In this document: piece after piece, positions 45,600 through 56,761 of the stretch
How the letters are laid out: every line of letters starts with the position of its first letter
Position numbering within the stretch: the stretch's first letter is position 1
Source of the DNA: Auriscalpium vulgare
Lineage: Eukaryota; Basidiomycota; Agaricomycetes; Russulales; Auriscalpiaceae
Assembly: GCA_019915015.1 (NCBI GenBank)
Contig: JAHBBC010000001.1
Coordinates: 1,860,001 to 1,924,000 of the forward strand
Length of the DNA stretch: 64,000 bases
Direction of reading: 5' to 3'
Made by a program: the position numbers and the translations under genes
Notes under the pieces: model-generated
What the model saw: only the letters and a program-made list of their open reading frames with translations
Told to the model about the DNA's origin: nothing
Databases searched by the model: none

Positions 45600-46897
45600 C
45601 TACACGATTTGTTCCTTGTCCGTCCGGATGTCTGCCGAGAACACAGAGTGGAGCGAGGTGTGCCTTGCATGGAGCTCCCGCCCACCATTTCCTGGTAGTG
45701 TGGCGAATTGCACTCGCACGGGATCCTGGTTGTTGGAAGATGGTCCGGATACAAGGCTGGCATTGGCCGCGAGTGCTGGGAGCGGGGGATTGTCGTCTCG
45801 CAAATCCATGATCGTGTTTGAGTATGCCGCCTGAAGCTTGCAAAGTACAATAATGGCGGTGGGGTACATGCCCTGGGGAGCGGTAGTTAGCAAACGCAAC
45901 TGAGACGTAGTGCTGCGACTTGCCCCGATGTGCGGGAGGGCCGCCGCAACGATCTCAGAACCGATGCTTGAGACAGACACGGTCGAGGCAGGCCTGACAC
46001 AGACCGATATAACCGCAACCTACGACGTCGAATTGGTCATTTATTCAAGATGAAAGAATTCCAGACATACCCAAATAGCACAATATAACGCGCCCGACTC
46101 GACGAGGAGCAGGAGAACAGTCAGCACACGATCCCGTCCGATCCTGATTTTTACCACAGAGGAGGACCGGTAGTGTCGCCTATGGCTTTCAGTCGAATAT
46201 TATGAGTGAGGGAAGGGATCTGACATACCAAGCGCGGTACCCGGTGAGTCCGGTCGTCACGACGTTGATTGGCAATGTCATGAAGAGGCCAACTTCGTAC
46301 GCATGATCAATGTTCGACTGCACTCGGAAAATCGTGTATATGATTTGCCAGAGTGATGCGCCTAGCATTATCAGGAGGAGTAGACAAGAGACCACCAAAA
46401 TGCGCCTGTTACGCTCCCAGATGATATATGCACGCCACATCACTATCCCGTCCCCAAGGACGAACTGCGAACAGACGTTAGCGTTAATGCCATATTGGCT
46501 GCTGGTCACGCACATTGAGAGTGGCAATGGATGTCAAGAGTTCATTAGTCGCCGCCGTCCGCGCTGACTCGTCACGGTAACTGGCTGGAATGAATGGCCA
46601 GGCCCTCCCAATGGCGTGTGCAGTCGCTATCAGGTACATGACAGTTATAACGATTGTTAGACACTTGTTCGTGGTGCTTCCCCTGAGTCTTCGGCTTCAA
46701 CAAAAGAAGCGGTGAATTGACGCAACACCGGGGGGGTAGAGAGACGAACACGAGAATATGCAGAGCAAAACCAAAGAGACAGGTGTAGATGCCTGGGCCG
46801 CACTGTCAGCCAAAATCCGACGGCTGACCTAAATCGACTGCTCCTCACCGTAGATGTACAGCTCCAGGAGTGAATAAAACTGGCGACTGGGTTGCAT
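45600..46897 (-). CDS. Seven-TM-like membrane protein family, copy A
   Basis: Uncharacterised multi-pass membrane protein of a family expanded in Agaricomycetes. It starts MQPSRQFYSLLELYIYG; the second exon gives the YTCLFGFALHI helix; then RLRGSTTNKCLTIVITVMYLIATAHA; then FVLGDGIVMWRAYIIWERNRRILVV, the most conserved segment; LLLIMLGASLWQIIYTIF; INVVTTGLTGYRAW; RHYRSSSVVKIRIGRDR; VLLLLVESGALYCAIW. The last exon starts GMYPTAIIVLCKLQAAYSNT and ends ADIRTDKEQIV. About seven hydrophobic helices, a short outer N-terminus and a Ser/Pro-rich tail. The penultimate intron has a GC donor (45923-45873, 51 bp, no stop, so retention keeps the frame). No domain of known function was recognised. It is closest to copies E and F, and its flanks also match those of E. 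Confidence 0.75.
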
Positions 46898-47573
46898 TGG
46901 GGATCGCAGATTCCTCATGCGAGCGACGCGATTGTTACTTATACACCTCATGATCAGGGGAGGGCCATCAACTTGGTCTGGCGTAAATGACGGTATCCAT
47001 CTTGATCGCAGACCAGTTTCTATCCTAGCACAAGTTAACATCCTCAGCTAGTCATGCAGAAAGAGAAAAGCGCACAATATCAGAAAGCCATGGCTGTCCA
47101 ATCTACGTCCTGTGCTTTGCAAGATGCCAACACTTCGCGGAGCACCTGCTTCCATTATCATATAACCCGATTTGACGCAACATCGCCATCATTCTACACG
47201 GCGCGTCTGTTGCGAGCTTGAGGTCAGCCACGCTGCTATTTTCTTCGCACGCAAATATGTGGAAGATGAGGGATGGACGAGTGGGCAACCGGATACCGGA
47301 GTCTTCATCGGGAAAATCTGGGTGGGACTTTGCAGCGTGCTGGTGAAGGGCGCAAACGCGCAAACGATTGCGAGGACGCAGGACAAAGTGCGCCAGCCTG
47401 GAAGACTGCTTATACGCCGGGCCGGACCGCCGGCCTGCGGACCGGCTGAGGCGTTTCTTCGCCCCGGGCCAGGCTTGGAAGCCCCACCGCCGGGGAGCTG
47501 TCAGGAAGGTAACGACGCATATAATTTCAGATAGGCCAGTCGACGCTGCAGAACGGAACGGCAGTACTACTAC

Positions 47574-48968
47574 TTAGGGGAGATGTCGCTGTGCTCCCTG
47601 TCCGCCCGGATCCACCACCACTGCCGAGTGCACAGAGCCGCGCATGCTCGAGCTCTCCTCCGCGAGGCACTCCACATTGTCATTGGGTCGTAGCGAGGCG
47701 CTCTGCACTGGTCGGCGGTGCATCGGAGATGGTGCCTTGGGCGCTAGTCCCGGCAGCCGCTCATCGTCGCGCAAGTCCATGATGGTAGCTGAGTACGACG
47801 CTTGGAGCTTGCAAAGGGCGATAATGACGGTGGGGTACATCCCCTGTATGAGCTGTATTAAGTTTGAATTGCAGCGAGGACAAGTGTCCGACTCGCCGTG
47901 ACATGCGGACTCAGTGCTGTGAAAATCATGACAGTCTTGCTCGAGAGCAGGGTACAGGAGAGGTTTGTGCCGAAGGACCCCTGTACCTCAGCGCACACGT
48001 ATTTGGCACTGAATACAGTGCCTACGGCGAAGCCAATTACTATCGCCACAACCTGCGTCAAAGCGTTAATCATGGAAGGAGCAATGCAGTGTCCGGGCAT
48101 ACCCAAAAGGCGCAGTACAACGCCCCCGATTCAACAAGAAGCAGGAGGATCGCCAGTGAACGATCCCGGTAAACCCTGATTTGGACCTCGGAGGAAGAGC
48201 GATAGTGCTGCCTCATCACGCCATACACGGTCAGCTTCATCACAGAGACCACGATGGAATCGATGACATACAGAGCACGGTACCCGATGAGTCCGGTCAC
48301 CGCAACATTGTTCAAGAATGATGCGAATAGACTGATCATGTATGCAATTGGGACGAGACCAGATAATGCATCGAAATCAGCAGTGGTCATGCAAATAATT
48401 CGGTATAGTGACGTGATCAGCGTGACCAGGAGCAGCACAAGAGGGACGAGAAGGACGCGCCGGCTGCGTGCCCAGATGATATAAGCCCGCCAGATCACTA
48501 TGGCATCGCTAAAAACAAACTGCACACCAATTTGAGCGATCGAGACACGTTTAAAGCTCCCTGTCACGTACATTGAGCGATGTCTCGACTTCTATAAATC
48601 GGGCGACTTTGTTTGATGGCACGAACGCGCTGCTCTCCTTGATACTTTCACCGACGACGTGGGCACCTGCTATGATGTACATGGCAGACATTGCAGCGGC
48701 CAAGCACTTGTTAGTGGCGCTGTTCTTGAACTTCTTGCTGACCATCAAAGAGACGTGAAGACGCGGGAAGAGTAGAGATGCATCAGACTCACATGAGGAC
48801 AAGGGCCGAGAAGACGAAGAGACAGGTGTATATCCCTTCAGCGGTCAACGTGAGACGAAATCGCACGACCTACAGTATGCAAGTTGATTGCTCACCGTAG
48901 ACGTACAATTCCACGAATGTTGCTGTAGGCAGATGAGGCTCTACTGACGACGTCGCCGAGTCAGCCAT
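47574..48968 (-). CDS. Seven-TM-like membrane protein family, copy B
   Basis: Starts MADSATSSVEPHLPTATF, then VELYVYG, YTCLFVFSALVLM, KKFKNSATNKCLAAAMSAMY, FVFSDAIVIWRAYIIWARSR, LNNVAVTGLIGYRAL, RQHYRSSSEVQIRVYRDR, LLLVESGALYCAFW and QVVAIVIGFAVGTVF. The last exon begins GMYPTVIIALCKLQASYSAT. Its GC-donor intron is 47896-47844 (53 bp). The C-terminus reads VVVDPGGQGAQRHLP in the annotated frame, while a neighbouring frame preserves the family's IRADREHS-like ending, so a small indel has changed the tail. It pairs most closely with copy C (shared KKFKNSATNK, RVYRDRSLAIL and LFASFL/LFATLL), including 5' flanking sequence. Function unknown; likely plasma or internal membrane. Confidence 0.7.
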
Positions 48969-49212
48969 GAGGGAGAGCGAAAATGAGGACGTTGACAACC
49001 TCGCCAATCCTGCATCGGAGCAAGGTTCTTATGGCCCAGGCCTGTGATACTAGTCTCTCCGTGGCTGACCCACAGAAGACAGTCGTTCTGCTCTGTAACT
49101 GTGGCGCGCTGTGGCGCGTTTCGAGTTCAGAGAAGGACAGTCTCTAATATGAGCATGATGAGGGACAGCAAAGCATGCACGCACTGGCAAGGCACACATA
49201 TAATAGAATATG

Positions 49213-51157
49213 CTACCACTTTACGCCCAGCCCCACCACCTCGCTCTCCACCACTCGGTACTCTGTCCTGAAACACTGCCTTCTCCTCTCCTCCGCTTCC
49301 TCATCCATCTGCTCATACCACCGCACCGACTTCGTCCCGTTGCGCCGACACAGGTCCGCCAGCACGCGCCCGGCAAGTGCATCCAGCGGATCCTCCGCGC
49401 CGCCCCCGCCCATCTTCGGCGACGCAGGCGGGGTCGGCAGCCCGAACGCAGGCTCGCGGCCGTCCCAGTACGCCTTCTCCACCTCGCGCGTCCACGCCTT
49501 GTCGCCCCAGCGCGCGCTCGCGTCGCCCAGGCCCGCCACGGCCACCCCGCTCGCGGGCCAGTCGCGCGCAAAGCCCTCGGGGTCGCGCGCGTCGAGCCAC
49601 GCCTGTGCGGGCTTGAGCTGCCCGCCGCCGTTGACGCATCCGCCGGGGCACGCCATGACCTCGACGTAGTCGTACGCCGCATCCGCCTTGCCCGCGCGCA
49701 CGGGCCGCCGCGCGCCGCCGGCGAGCCGTCCTGCCGCCCCGCGCCCGACCTGCACGCCCGCGGCGCGCCCGACCTTGCGCACGATGTTCTGCAAATTGCG
49801 GAAGCCGTAGCACTTAGCACCGCGGAAGACGGGCGTGCCGTCGGGTGTGGAGAGTGTGTACTCCTCGAGGTCAACCTGCGCGGCGCGCGGGAGGTGTGTG
49901 ATGAGCGTGAGGGGGACGGGGGAGGATTCGGAGATGTGTGAGAGGAGGGAATGCAGGTATGAGCCGGACGAGGTGCCCGGATGTGTGAGGAGCGTTGGGA
50001 AGGGGTTGGGAGGGAGTGAGGAGGATGGTGATGGTGGAGGAGGGGCAGCGAGGTCCCAGCCCTTCTCGCGCATGAGCCGGTCGAGTTCCCCGGTCGTGAT
50101 CACGCAGTCGACATCTCGGGTTGCATACATGTCATTATAAAAGTCGGAGCGCGAGGCTTCGAGCTTTTTGTCGTAGCAAGGCATCACAGTGACATGGTAT
50201 ATCTGATCCGGCCTGGAGCGGGTCGTAAGTACGCGCCAGACATTCTGACACTCGGGAAACGCACCGCTTCTGCCACTTGTCTGACAACCACTCCTTCACT
50301 AGAGTTCCCATGACCTGCTGTGGGCTCTTCGTCCGGGCAATGAACGGGAGCATCTCGCCGTGGGTCTTCTCTGCATAGCAGATCCATCCAGGACATGCGC
50401 TCGCGAGCATTGGCAGCGCGCCTTCACCTCTGCATTTGCGCTCCTCAAACTCAGAGATATGCTCGCGGAGAGCCACTTCGCGGGCAAACGTCGTGTCGAA
50501 GACGTGCTCGAAGCCGAGTGTCCTCGCAAATTCATGTACGCGCGAGAGGACCTCTGCGAGAGGGGGCGGGGGCGACAAAGATGCAGCAAGAGAGGCGAGA
50601 GATTGGGGTGAAATGGACAGGACAGGAATCCTGTGGGAGGAGGAAGATGGTGGTGGGTTGGACGAGAGGAAAGAGAGGACCTCCGTGTGAGATTGAAGAG
50701 TAATGAGTACGGACTCGGCAGAGGTGATGCAGCCGCTGCAGATCTTCAGCACAAAGTCACGTAGAAAGCGCACTTCAACGCACCTGCACGCCAGACAATC
50801 ATTTAGACTGATCTCCGCGGTTTGTAGCTTCTGTCCGGACGCTCTGCCGTTGGATACCTCGTAATACGATCCACTCGCATCTATTTGGATCTCAGTCTAT
50901 GAAAACCATTAGTGCGATTCTCAACCAGCTCTTATAACAACGCACAGCCGCCGCCCCTGGCTCGTTGACCTTGGTTGACGGATTGGCCTGCTCGACAGGC
51001 TTGATGCACGCTTGCGCGGGGGTGATGAAGTCGTTAAGGTCCGTCAACGTCTAATTGACCCATCAAGTCAGCGATGCCAGATGAATCCAGCGACAGCCCT
51101 TACCAGGGCCCCGAGAAAGCCATTGGTGGTGATGAGAGGAGAGGAGGATCGAGACAT
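49213..51157 (-). CDS. NAR1: Nar1/Narf: iron-only hydrogenase-like cytosolic Fe-S assembly protein
   Basis: Several exons give about 600 residues. After the start comes LTLTDLNDFITPAQACIKPV, TEIQIDASGSYYEVS, ISLNDCLACSGCITSAESVL, then FARTLGFEHVFDTTFAREV, ASACPGWICYAEK, SPQQVMGTLVKEW, YHVTVMPCYDKKLEASRSDF, DCVITTGELDRLM, and YVEVMACPGGCVNGGGQ. The N-terminal cysteines (C in QACIKP, CLACSGC) and the ACPGW, MPCYDKK and ACPGGC sets are the two Fe-S sites of Nar1, a core part of the cytosolic iron-sulphur (CIA) targeting path. Start: the usual family start MAFSGAL lies at 51123, but one G appears to be missing so its frame fails at the first splice. The ATG at 51157 (MSRSSSPLITTNGFLGAL) reads through in frame. 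The linker near 49990 is Pro/Ser-rich. Confidence 0.88.
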
Positions 51158-51526
51158 GGGATGTTCTGACAAAACGTCTGCAGTGGCGGGAACGGTGGGC
51201 CGAGTCCCGGCCGAACATGGCCGAGTCCCGTCTCGATGCACCGCGCTGAGTCTCTCCCATAGATTGAGCGCTCTGCGCATACGACGAGTTCGAATGTCCA
51301 TTACACTAGGGCAAACGTTTCGTTCATGCATGTAAGGATTCTTAGAGTAGGAGCTTGAGCGACCGCGGCCGGTTTCTCACGGCGGCCTTGAGCTGCGTGC
51401 CTCGTCTTGGCTTTGACTTGGCCAGAATACTTTTCCAATCTCACGACAAAGTCCACGGCTTGCTTCAGACCCCCAGGGCAGGACCCATCCCATCTAAGCT
51501 TCCACGCCTCCGCAACGCAGTCAACG

Positions 51527-52834
51527 ATGTCCTGGTTTACGCACTCCTTGATCCTCCTGCTCGCCGCGCACTCCTGCAACGCCCAGGCCACCACCGCCCC
51601 CGCCGCCGTCGCCTCGCAATACTCGCTCGCGACGAGCACCTCATATCCCTTCCCCACTGCGACGCTTGCCAATCCTGACACGCAGAACTTCCTCGTCTCG
51701 AACTGGGGTCTCAGCAAAGGCAAGATCCAGAACGGCGCGAGCAATCTCGCCTTCGTCGCGGACCCCTTCCCGTCCGGCGCCGTCCCAGGCGACACCAATC
51801 CGAGCACCGGTCCCGTCCTCCAGGTGACGTACCCCGCGGGAAGCTTCTCGGACAACAACGCGGGCGGTGCGCAGCTCTATGCCCTGTGGAATGCGTCCGG
51901 CGCGCCGTTCCAGTCCATGCTCGTCTCCTACGAGGTCGCCTTCGATGCGAACTACGAGTGGAATAAGGGCGGGAAGCTGCCCGGCCTGCGCGGCGGTCCG
52001 AACCCGAATACCTGCTCCGGAGGCAACCAGGCGAACGGGACGAACTGCTTCAGCTCGCGGGTAATGTGGCGGCCGAATGGTGCCGGTGAAGGTGCGTTGC
52101 GGTTTCCTCATTGCATTGCTCCATGCCTGATGGAGATGCAGTGTACGCCTACGTTCCGCGGCCGAACAATATCTGCAAGGACTCGGACGTCCAATGTAAT
52201 GATCAGTTCGGGGTCAGCTTTAGTCGTGGGTCGTTCTCGTTCCTCAGTGGGCAGTGCGTCCTATATGTTTTGGGCCCTCAACATCCTTCTGACATAGAAC
52301 TTGTAGATGGAACAAGATCACCATGCTCGTGCGCTTGAACAGCCCCACAAACATCGCTAATGGCCAAATTACACTTTAGTACGCTCCTCATTCAACACAA
52401 TACTGCAGGCGCTAAATCCTGCCTCCCTAGCTACAACGATGTGCAAGCATTAACCCATACCGACGTTGACTTCCGGAGCGTCGACGCGGTCACGGCCGGA
52501 GGGCTGTACTTCTCGTAAGCAACTGTCCCTCCCACTATCTGACAGCCTCTGACCGTCTCGTTACTGACATAGAACGTTCTTCGGCGGTACGCGCCACGAT
52601 CAAACATCTCCCGTTGATGGACGCTGACAGATATGTCAATCTGCAGGCAACGACGCGTCCTGGGCACCGACCAAGGATACGCACACGTACTTCCGAAACT
52701 TCCAGCTGTATGCGGGCACAGCGCCGTCAGATCTCCAAGGCAAGACAGTCAAGAACTCCGCGTCCGCGGCCACCCAGTCCGCTTTGTGGGTGTACATCTT
52801 CGGCGTAGGGCTTAGTGTTTCGTTGCTCCTATAG
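51527..52834 (+). CDS. PL14-family polysaccharide lyase, secreted, possibly GPI-anchored
   Basis: Starts MSWFTHSLILLLAAHSCNAQ, a clear signal peptide. The catalytic domain shows VLQVTYPAGSFS, SYEVAFDANYEWNKGGKLPG, LRGGPNPNTCSGG, NCFSSRVMWRPNGAGE, VYAYVPRP, FGVSFSRGSFSFLSGQWNKI, VRLNSPTNIANGQI, GLYFSTFFGG, and FRNFQLYAG. KGGKLPGL.GG...CSGG and CFSxRxMWRxNGxGExYxY are the pattern of fungal alginate/glucuronan-lyase-like PL14 proteins. A Ser/Ala-rich stretch followed by a hydrophobic C-terminus (ALWVYIFGVGLSVSLLL) suggests a GPI signal, so it may stay at the cell wall. About five exons; introns near 52093, 52248, 52375, 52517 and 52587. Acts outside the cell on uronic-acid or glucan-type polymers; exact substrate unknown. 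It sits at the mirror centre of the membrane-protein cluster. Confidence 0.82.
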
Positions 52835-54454
52835 TGTTGATCCCAAGGGGTATCGTGGTCGACACTTGCATGGACATCTATCTTTATAGGACCTTGGACT
52901 AGTACTGTGGCTGTAATAGAGACCTTTGTAGGAGGAGCGCAGATGCGAGGACTCCGTTTACTTTAGCAGGATTATCGTCTATTCTGTAGGCATAGCGAGT
53001 GGAACGATACAAACATCTATCTAAGTATACCCCATGCAACTTTTGATTCCGAATATGTTCTTCAGAGTCCAGAGCCTGAGGGGTTGGTATGTTCTGTAAC
53101 ATGTAACGACTCGGAGGACACGGCTCGCCACCAACTTCAAACCTCCTCTGCTCCCGCCACCACCGTCATTGACGTCCACTCTCGATACTTCCTGGATACT
53201 CAACACACTTTTGCCATGTTCATCGTCGGGTGTTTCGATACCGGCATGCAAATGCCGACTCGCGGAGCAGCACTACATACGGTCGCGCCTGGGCCTGCCA
53301 GTGGCAGAGGTCTACTGTATCTCTTCCAGAACTTTCGGCCATTTAGTGCCTCTGAGTCAAAGGTGGAAGGATTAGTCCCCGTAGCTGACTTTGACAGATG
53401 ATAGTCGACCCGTCTTATTCAACTTGTCCGAGGGTCTGTTGCCTGTCGGTTGACCCGTTTTCTACTAGCCTCCGCTGGCAGCTCGACCGACTGCTCGACC
53501 TTCCGTATAGCGGTTTCCCGCCCGCTCAAGTCATCCTGCTCAACTTGTCCCAATCTCTGGATGTACTCTGTATCATCAGCGTACTGGCACCTGCCACTCC
53601 TTCAAAAGTTCCCAAATGCCTCGCGCAGTATTTCATCCTCCTGCCACACGCAGCAACAAATATGCCCATCACACCGCATGTGCTCATGCTCATGGCATAC
53701 CCGAGAGCCTCGTCTACTATCAGCTTGGGCGAGCACGCGGAAGCGGATGGGCAATGGTGCGGGCGCGCTGGGTGAGCGCGTGGTTGGTGCCGCAGCCAAG
53801 ATGAGGCGCTACCACCACACATTCGCCTCATCCCCTCATTGCGAACAAGGACACACCTTTACAACAACTCTGCCGCCCTTGTTACCTCCGGGACTTACTT
53901 AATCCCCACGAGTCATATATCGTGCGAGAGTTCCACTTCTGCGCCTCGGAGCACTCTCGTTGCAACTCTTCAAGTGGGGATTGGCTGTTTGTTCGTCGCG
54001 TCTTCCCCTCATCTTCTTGGAAACACCCTCTCGCCTTTTCCGATTTCGACAGTGCGTCGGACCTGGTGTTGTGTGACCTACGATCCTGGAGCTTGTGTAA
54101 TACTTGGAAAGAGTCTAGTCCGGCATCAGTGCCAAGGTCAGCCACGGACACTAGTTGATATCATCGTAAGTCTGCTTTCAGCTGCCCGTTGCTACCTACC
54201 AAAATCATATGTGGGCAGCGCCGTCTTCCCTGTGCATCCACACGGCGTCTTCCGATGGTACATCGTGCCAGTGTGTATCCTTCCGAAGGTCCATCTTGAT
54301 GCGTGCAGGCTTCTCAAGGGCTGTCGTCTTATCGACGACAAGATGCGTCTCACGAACACCTCCCAGACAGGCCTATAAGAAGGAAATGCACTCCACGAAG
54401 GTCCGTACTCTTTGCTCAATGCTCTCTTTCGCGGCTACCTCACAAGCGGCGCAG
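52835..54454. other. Gene-free stretch between the PL14 gene and copy C
   Basis: Short frames only. The part from about 54130 (GGTCAGCCACGGA..CACTAGT) matches, in reverse complement, the 5' flank of copy B near 49045-49070, showing that B and C were duplicated with flanking DNA. Nothing else is identified. Confidence 0.45.
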
Positions 54455-55915
54455 ATGTCGTCAGCTGACCCTAACGTGGTTACAACATTTGTGGAATTGT
54501 ACGTCTACGGTGAGCAACAATTGACTTACATATGCCTTTTGATTTTGTCTCACGTTGACCGCTGAAGGCATATACACTTGCGTCTTCGTCTTCTCAGTCC
54601 TGGTCCTCATGTGAGTCTAATTAATCTCTGCTCTTCCCGCGTCTTACACGTTTCTTCGATGTTCAGCAAGAAGTTCAAGAACAGCGCTACTAACAAGTGC
54701 TTGGACGCTGCAATGTCTGCCATGTACATCATAGCAGGTGCCCACGTCGTCGGTCAAAGCATTATTGAGAGCAGCGGCGCGTCCATGTCACCAAGTGTCT
54801 CCCGATTCATGGAAATTGAGACGTCGCTCATCACTTTCAATGTACGTGACAGGGGGCTTTCATCCTGGCTCGAACGCTAAACTTCGGGCGCAGTTTGTTA
54901 TCGGCGATGCTATAGTGATCTGGCGGGCCTATATCATCTGGGCACGCAGGTGGCGGGTTCTTCTCGTCCCTCTTGTGCTACTCATGATTACGCTGGGAGC
55001 GTCAATCTTTCAAATTATCCTGACCAGCGATGACCCAGGGTTGTTAGGCTATGCATACCGTGGCATGGGTCGGGAAGGCCATGCATACCTCATGGGTCTC
55101 TTCGCGACATTGTTGACGAATGTTGCGGTGACCGGACTCATCGGGTACCGTGCGTGGTGTGTAATTGATATCATCCTGGTCTCTGTGATGAGGCTGACCT
55201 TGTACGGCGTGATCGATGATCAGGCAGCACTATCGCTCTTCCTCTGAGGTCCGATTCAGGGTTTACCGGGATCGTTCACTGGCGATCCTCCTGCTGCTTG
55301 TCGAATCGGGGGCGTTGTACTGCGCCGTTTGGGTATGGCTTACTTCAGTGCTCCTTACGTACACGATTAACGCTTTGACGCAGGTTGTGGGGATAGTAAT
55401 TGACATCACTTCAGGCACTACATATACCGCGGAGCTGTGCTTCGAGATCGATGACATAACACCAACACCCTGTTTCGGGTCACTCAAGGGTGCCAGCTTT
55501 TTCACAGCACTGCTTCCGCATCTCACGGCGAGTCGGATACTTTCCTCGACGCTGTAATCCGAACTCATTACAGTCCATACAGGGCATGTACCCCACCGTC
55601 ATCATCGCCCTTTGCAAGCTCCAAGCGTCGTACTCAGCTACCGTCATGGACTTGCGCGACGATAAGCCCCCACCCCCGGGACTAGCGCCCGATGCACCAT
55701 CTCCGAGCCACCGCCAACCAGTGCGACTGCAGAGCGCGTCGCTACGAACCGATGATGGTTCAGAGTTCCTCGCGGAGGAGAGCTCGAGCACGCTCGAGCG
55801 CGGCTCTGTGTACTCGCCGCTCGGTGGTGGATATCCGGGCGGACAAGGAGCAGATCGAGCCGCGACCCCCTCACGAACTTATGGCTCTCAGGCTCCCGTA
55901 GTACTTCCTCTATAG
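54455..55915 (+). CDS. Seven-TM-like membrane protein family, copy C
   Basis: Starts MSSADPNVVTTFVELYVYG (an in-frame ATG also lies at 54419), then YTCVFVFSVLVLM, KKFKNSATNKCLDAAMSAMY, FVIGDAIVIWRAYIIWARRW, LVLLMITLGASIFQIIL, LLTNVAVTGLIGYRAW, RQHYRSSSEVRFRVYRDR, LLLLVESGALYCAVW, QVVGIVIDITSGTTYTAELC, and GMYPTVIIALCKLQASYSAT. The intron 55528-55582 begins GCGAGT, a GC donor, and contains a stop if retained. The annotated tail (PLGGGYPGGQGADRA) is in a different frame from the family ending. The neighbouring frame still encodes VVDIRADKEQIE, so the C-terminus has been shifted by a small indel. Closest to copy B. Function unknown. Confidence 0.72.
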
Positions 55916-56761
55916 CTGGCCTATCGTAAATCGCATGCGTCGTCAACACATTATACAGCTCTCCGGCGGGCCACGGCGATGCGGGTCTCGTAAACCGTGC
56001 TGCTTATGAGCTCTAAGTTTGTGGCCACCAGTCACTCGGATCCAGCCTCCTGCCAGTGCTTGTGCGAGCCATAGTCATTTGTCGGGCCGCTAAATCCCGG
56101 AGACATGTCGCGGAGTGTCGCGGACACGTGGCACCAGCGCCTCATCGCCTCAGTATGCAGCGCAACCTCGCACGATCTGTTGAACTTCCACCGCCTTGTT
56201 CAGCCACCTCGCGACCGATGCTGTAGCTCTTTGTGTTGAAGGAAGCAGGTGCGCCGCAGAGCGATTTGATGCCATTTCGTGGCGTACGCTGTGGAAATTC
56301 TACTCGCTTGCCTCTCTGCCACGCTGGCTTCTGAACTTGAAGTCCGGTTGAAACATCTCATCGGACTCCTATAACACATAGGACATGCAGCGGCGTTGCT
56401 GACTTCCTTCCAAAGGCTGATCCACTTGCCATCCAACCTATCCCATTGCTGCTCCTCTTTAGAGTCGCTGCGTTTACTCGCCTCTGCGTCGCGACTTACT
56501 GCACGTCTTGGACTTTCGCTGTGGTACCAACGCGGCGAGTCCGCCAAGATAGTTCGCCGGGCGATACCTCAGTTTTTGCAAATTGGCGTGTGAGTCTCAT
56601 CCGCGACATGTCAATTAACGAGTTGATGGTTGTCTCATTGGTTGAGTTGCCCATGTCGCTGCGGGCGCCCTTATAGCCTACTTGATGGTCGTTTAAGTTG
56701 CCCATGCCTCTGAACCCACCTTGAGCCTCTACGTCACGCGCCAGCGCCGAAGCAATCCCTA
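55916..56761. other. Intergenic stretch between copies C and D
   Basis: About 850 bp without a recognisable gene; short frames only. Confidence 0.4.
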
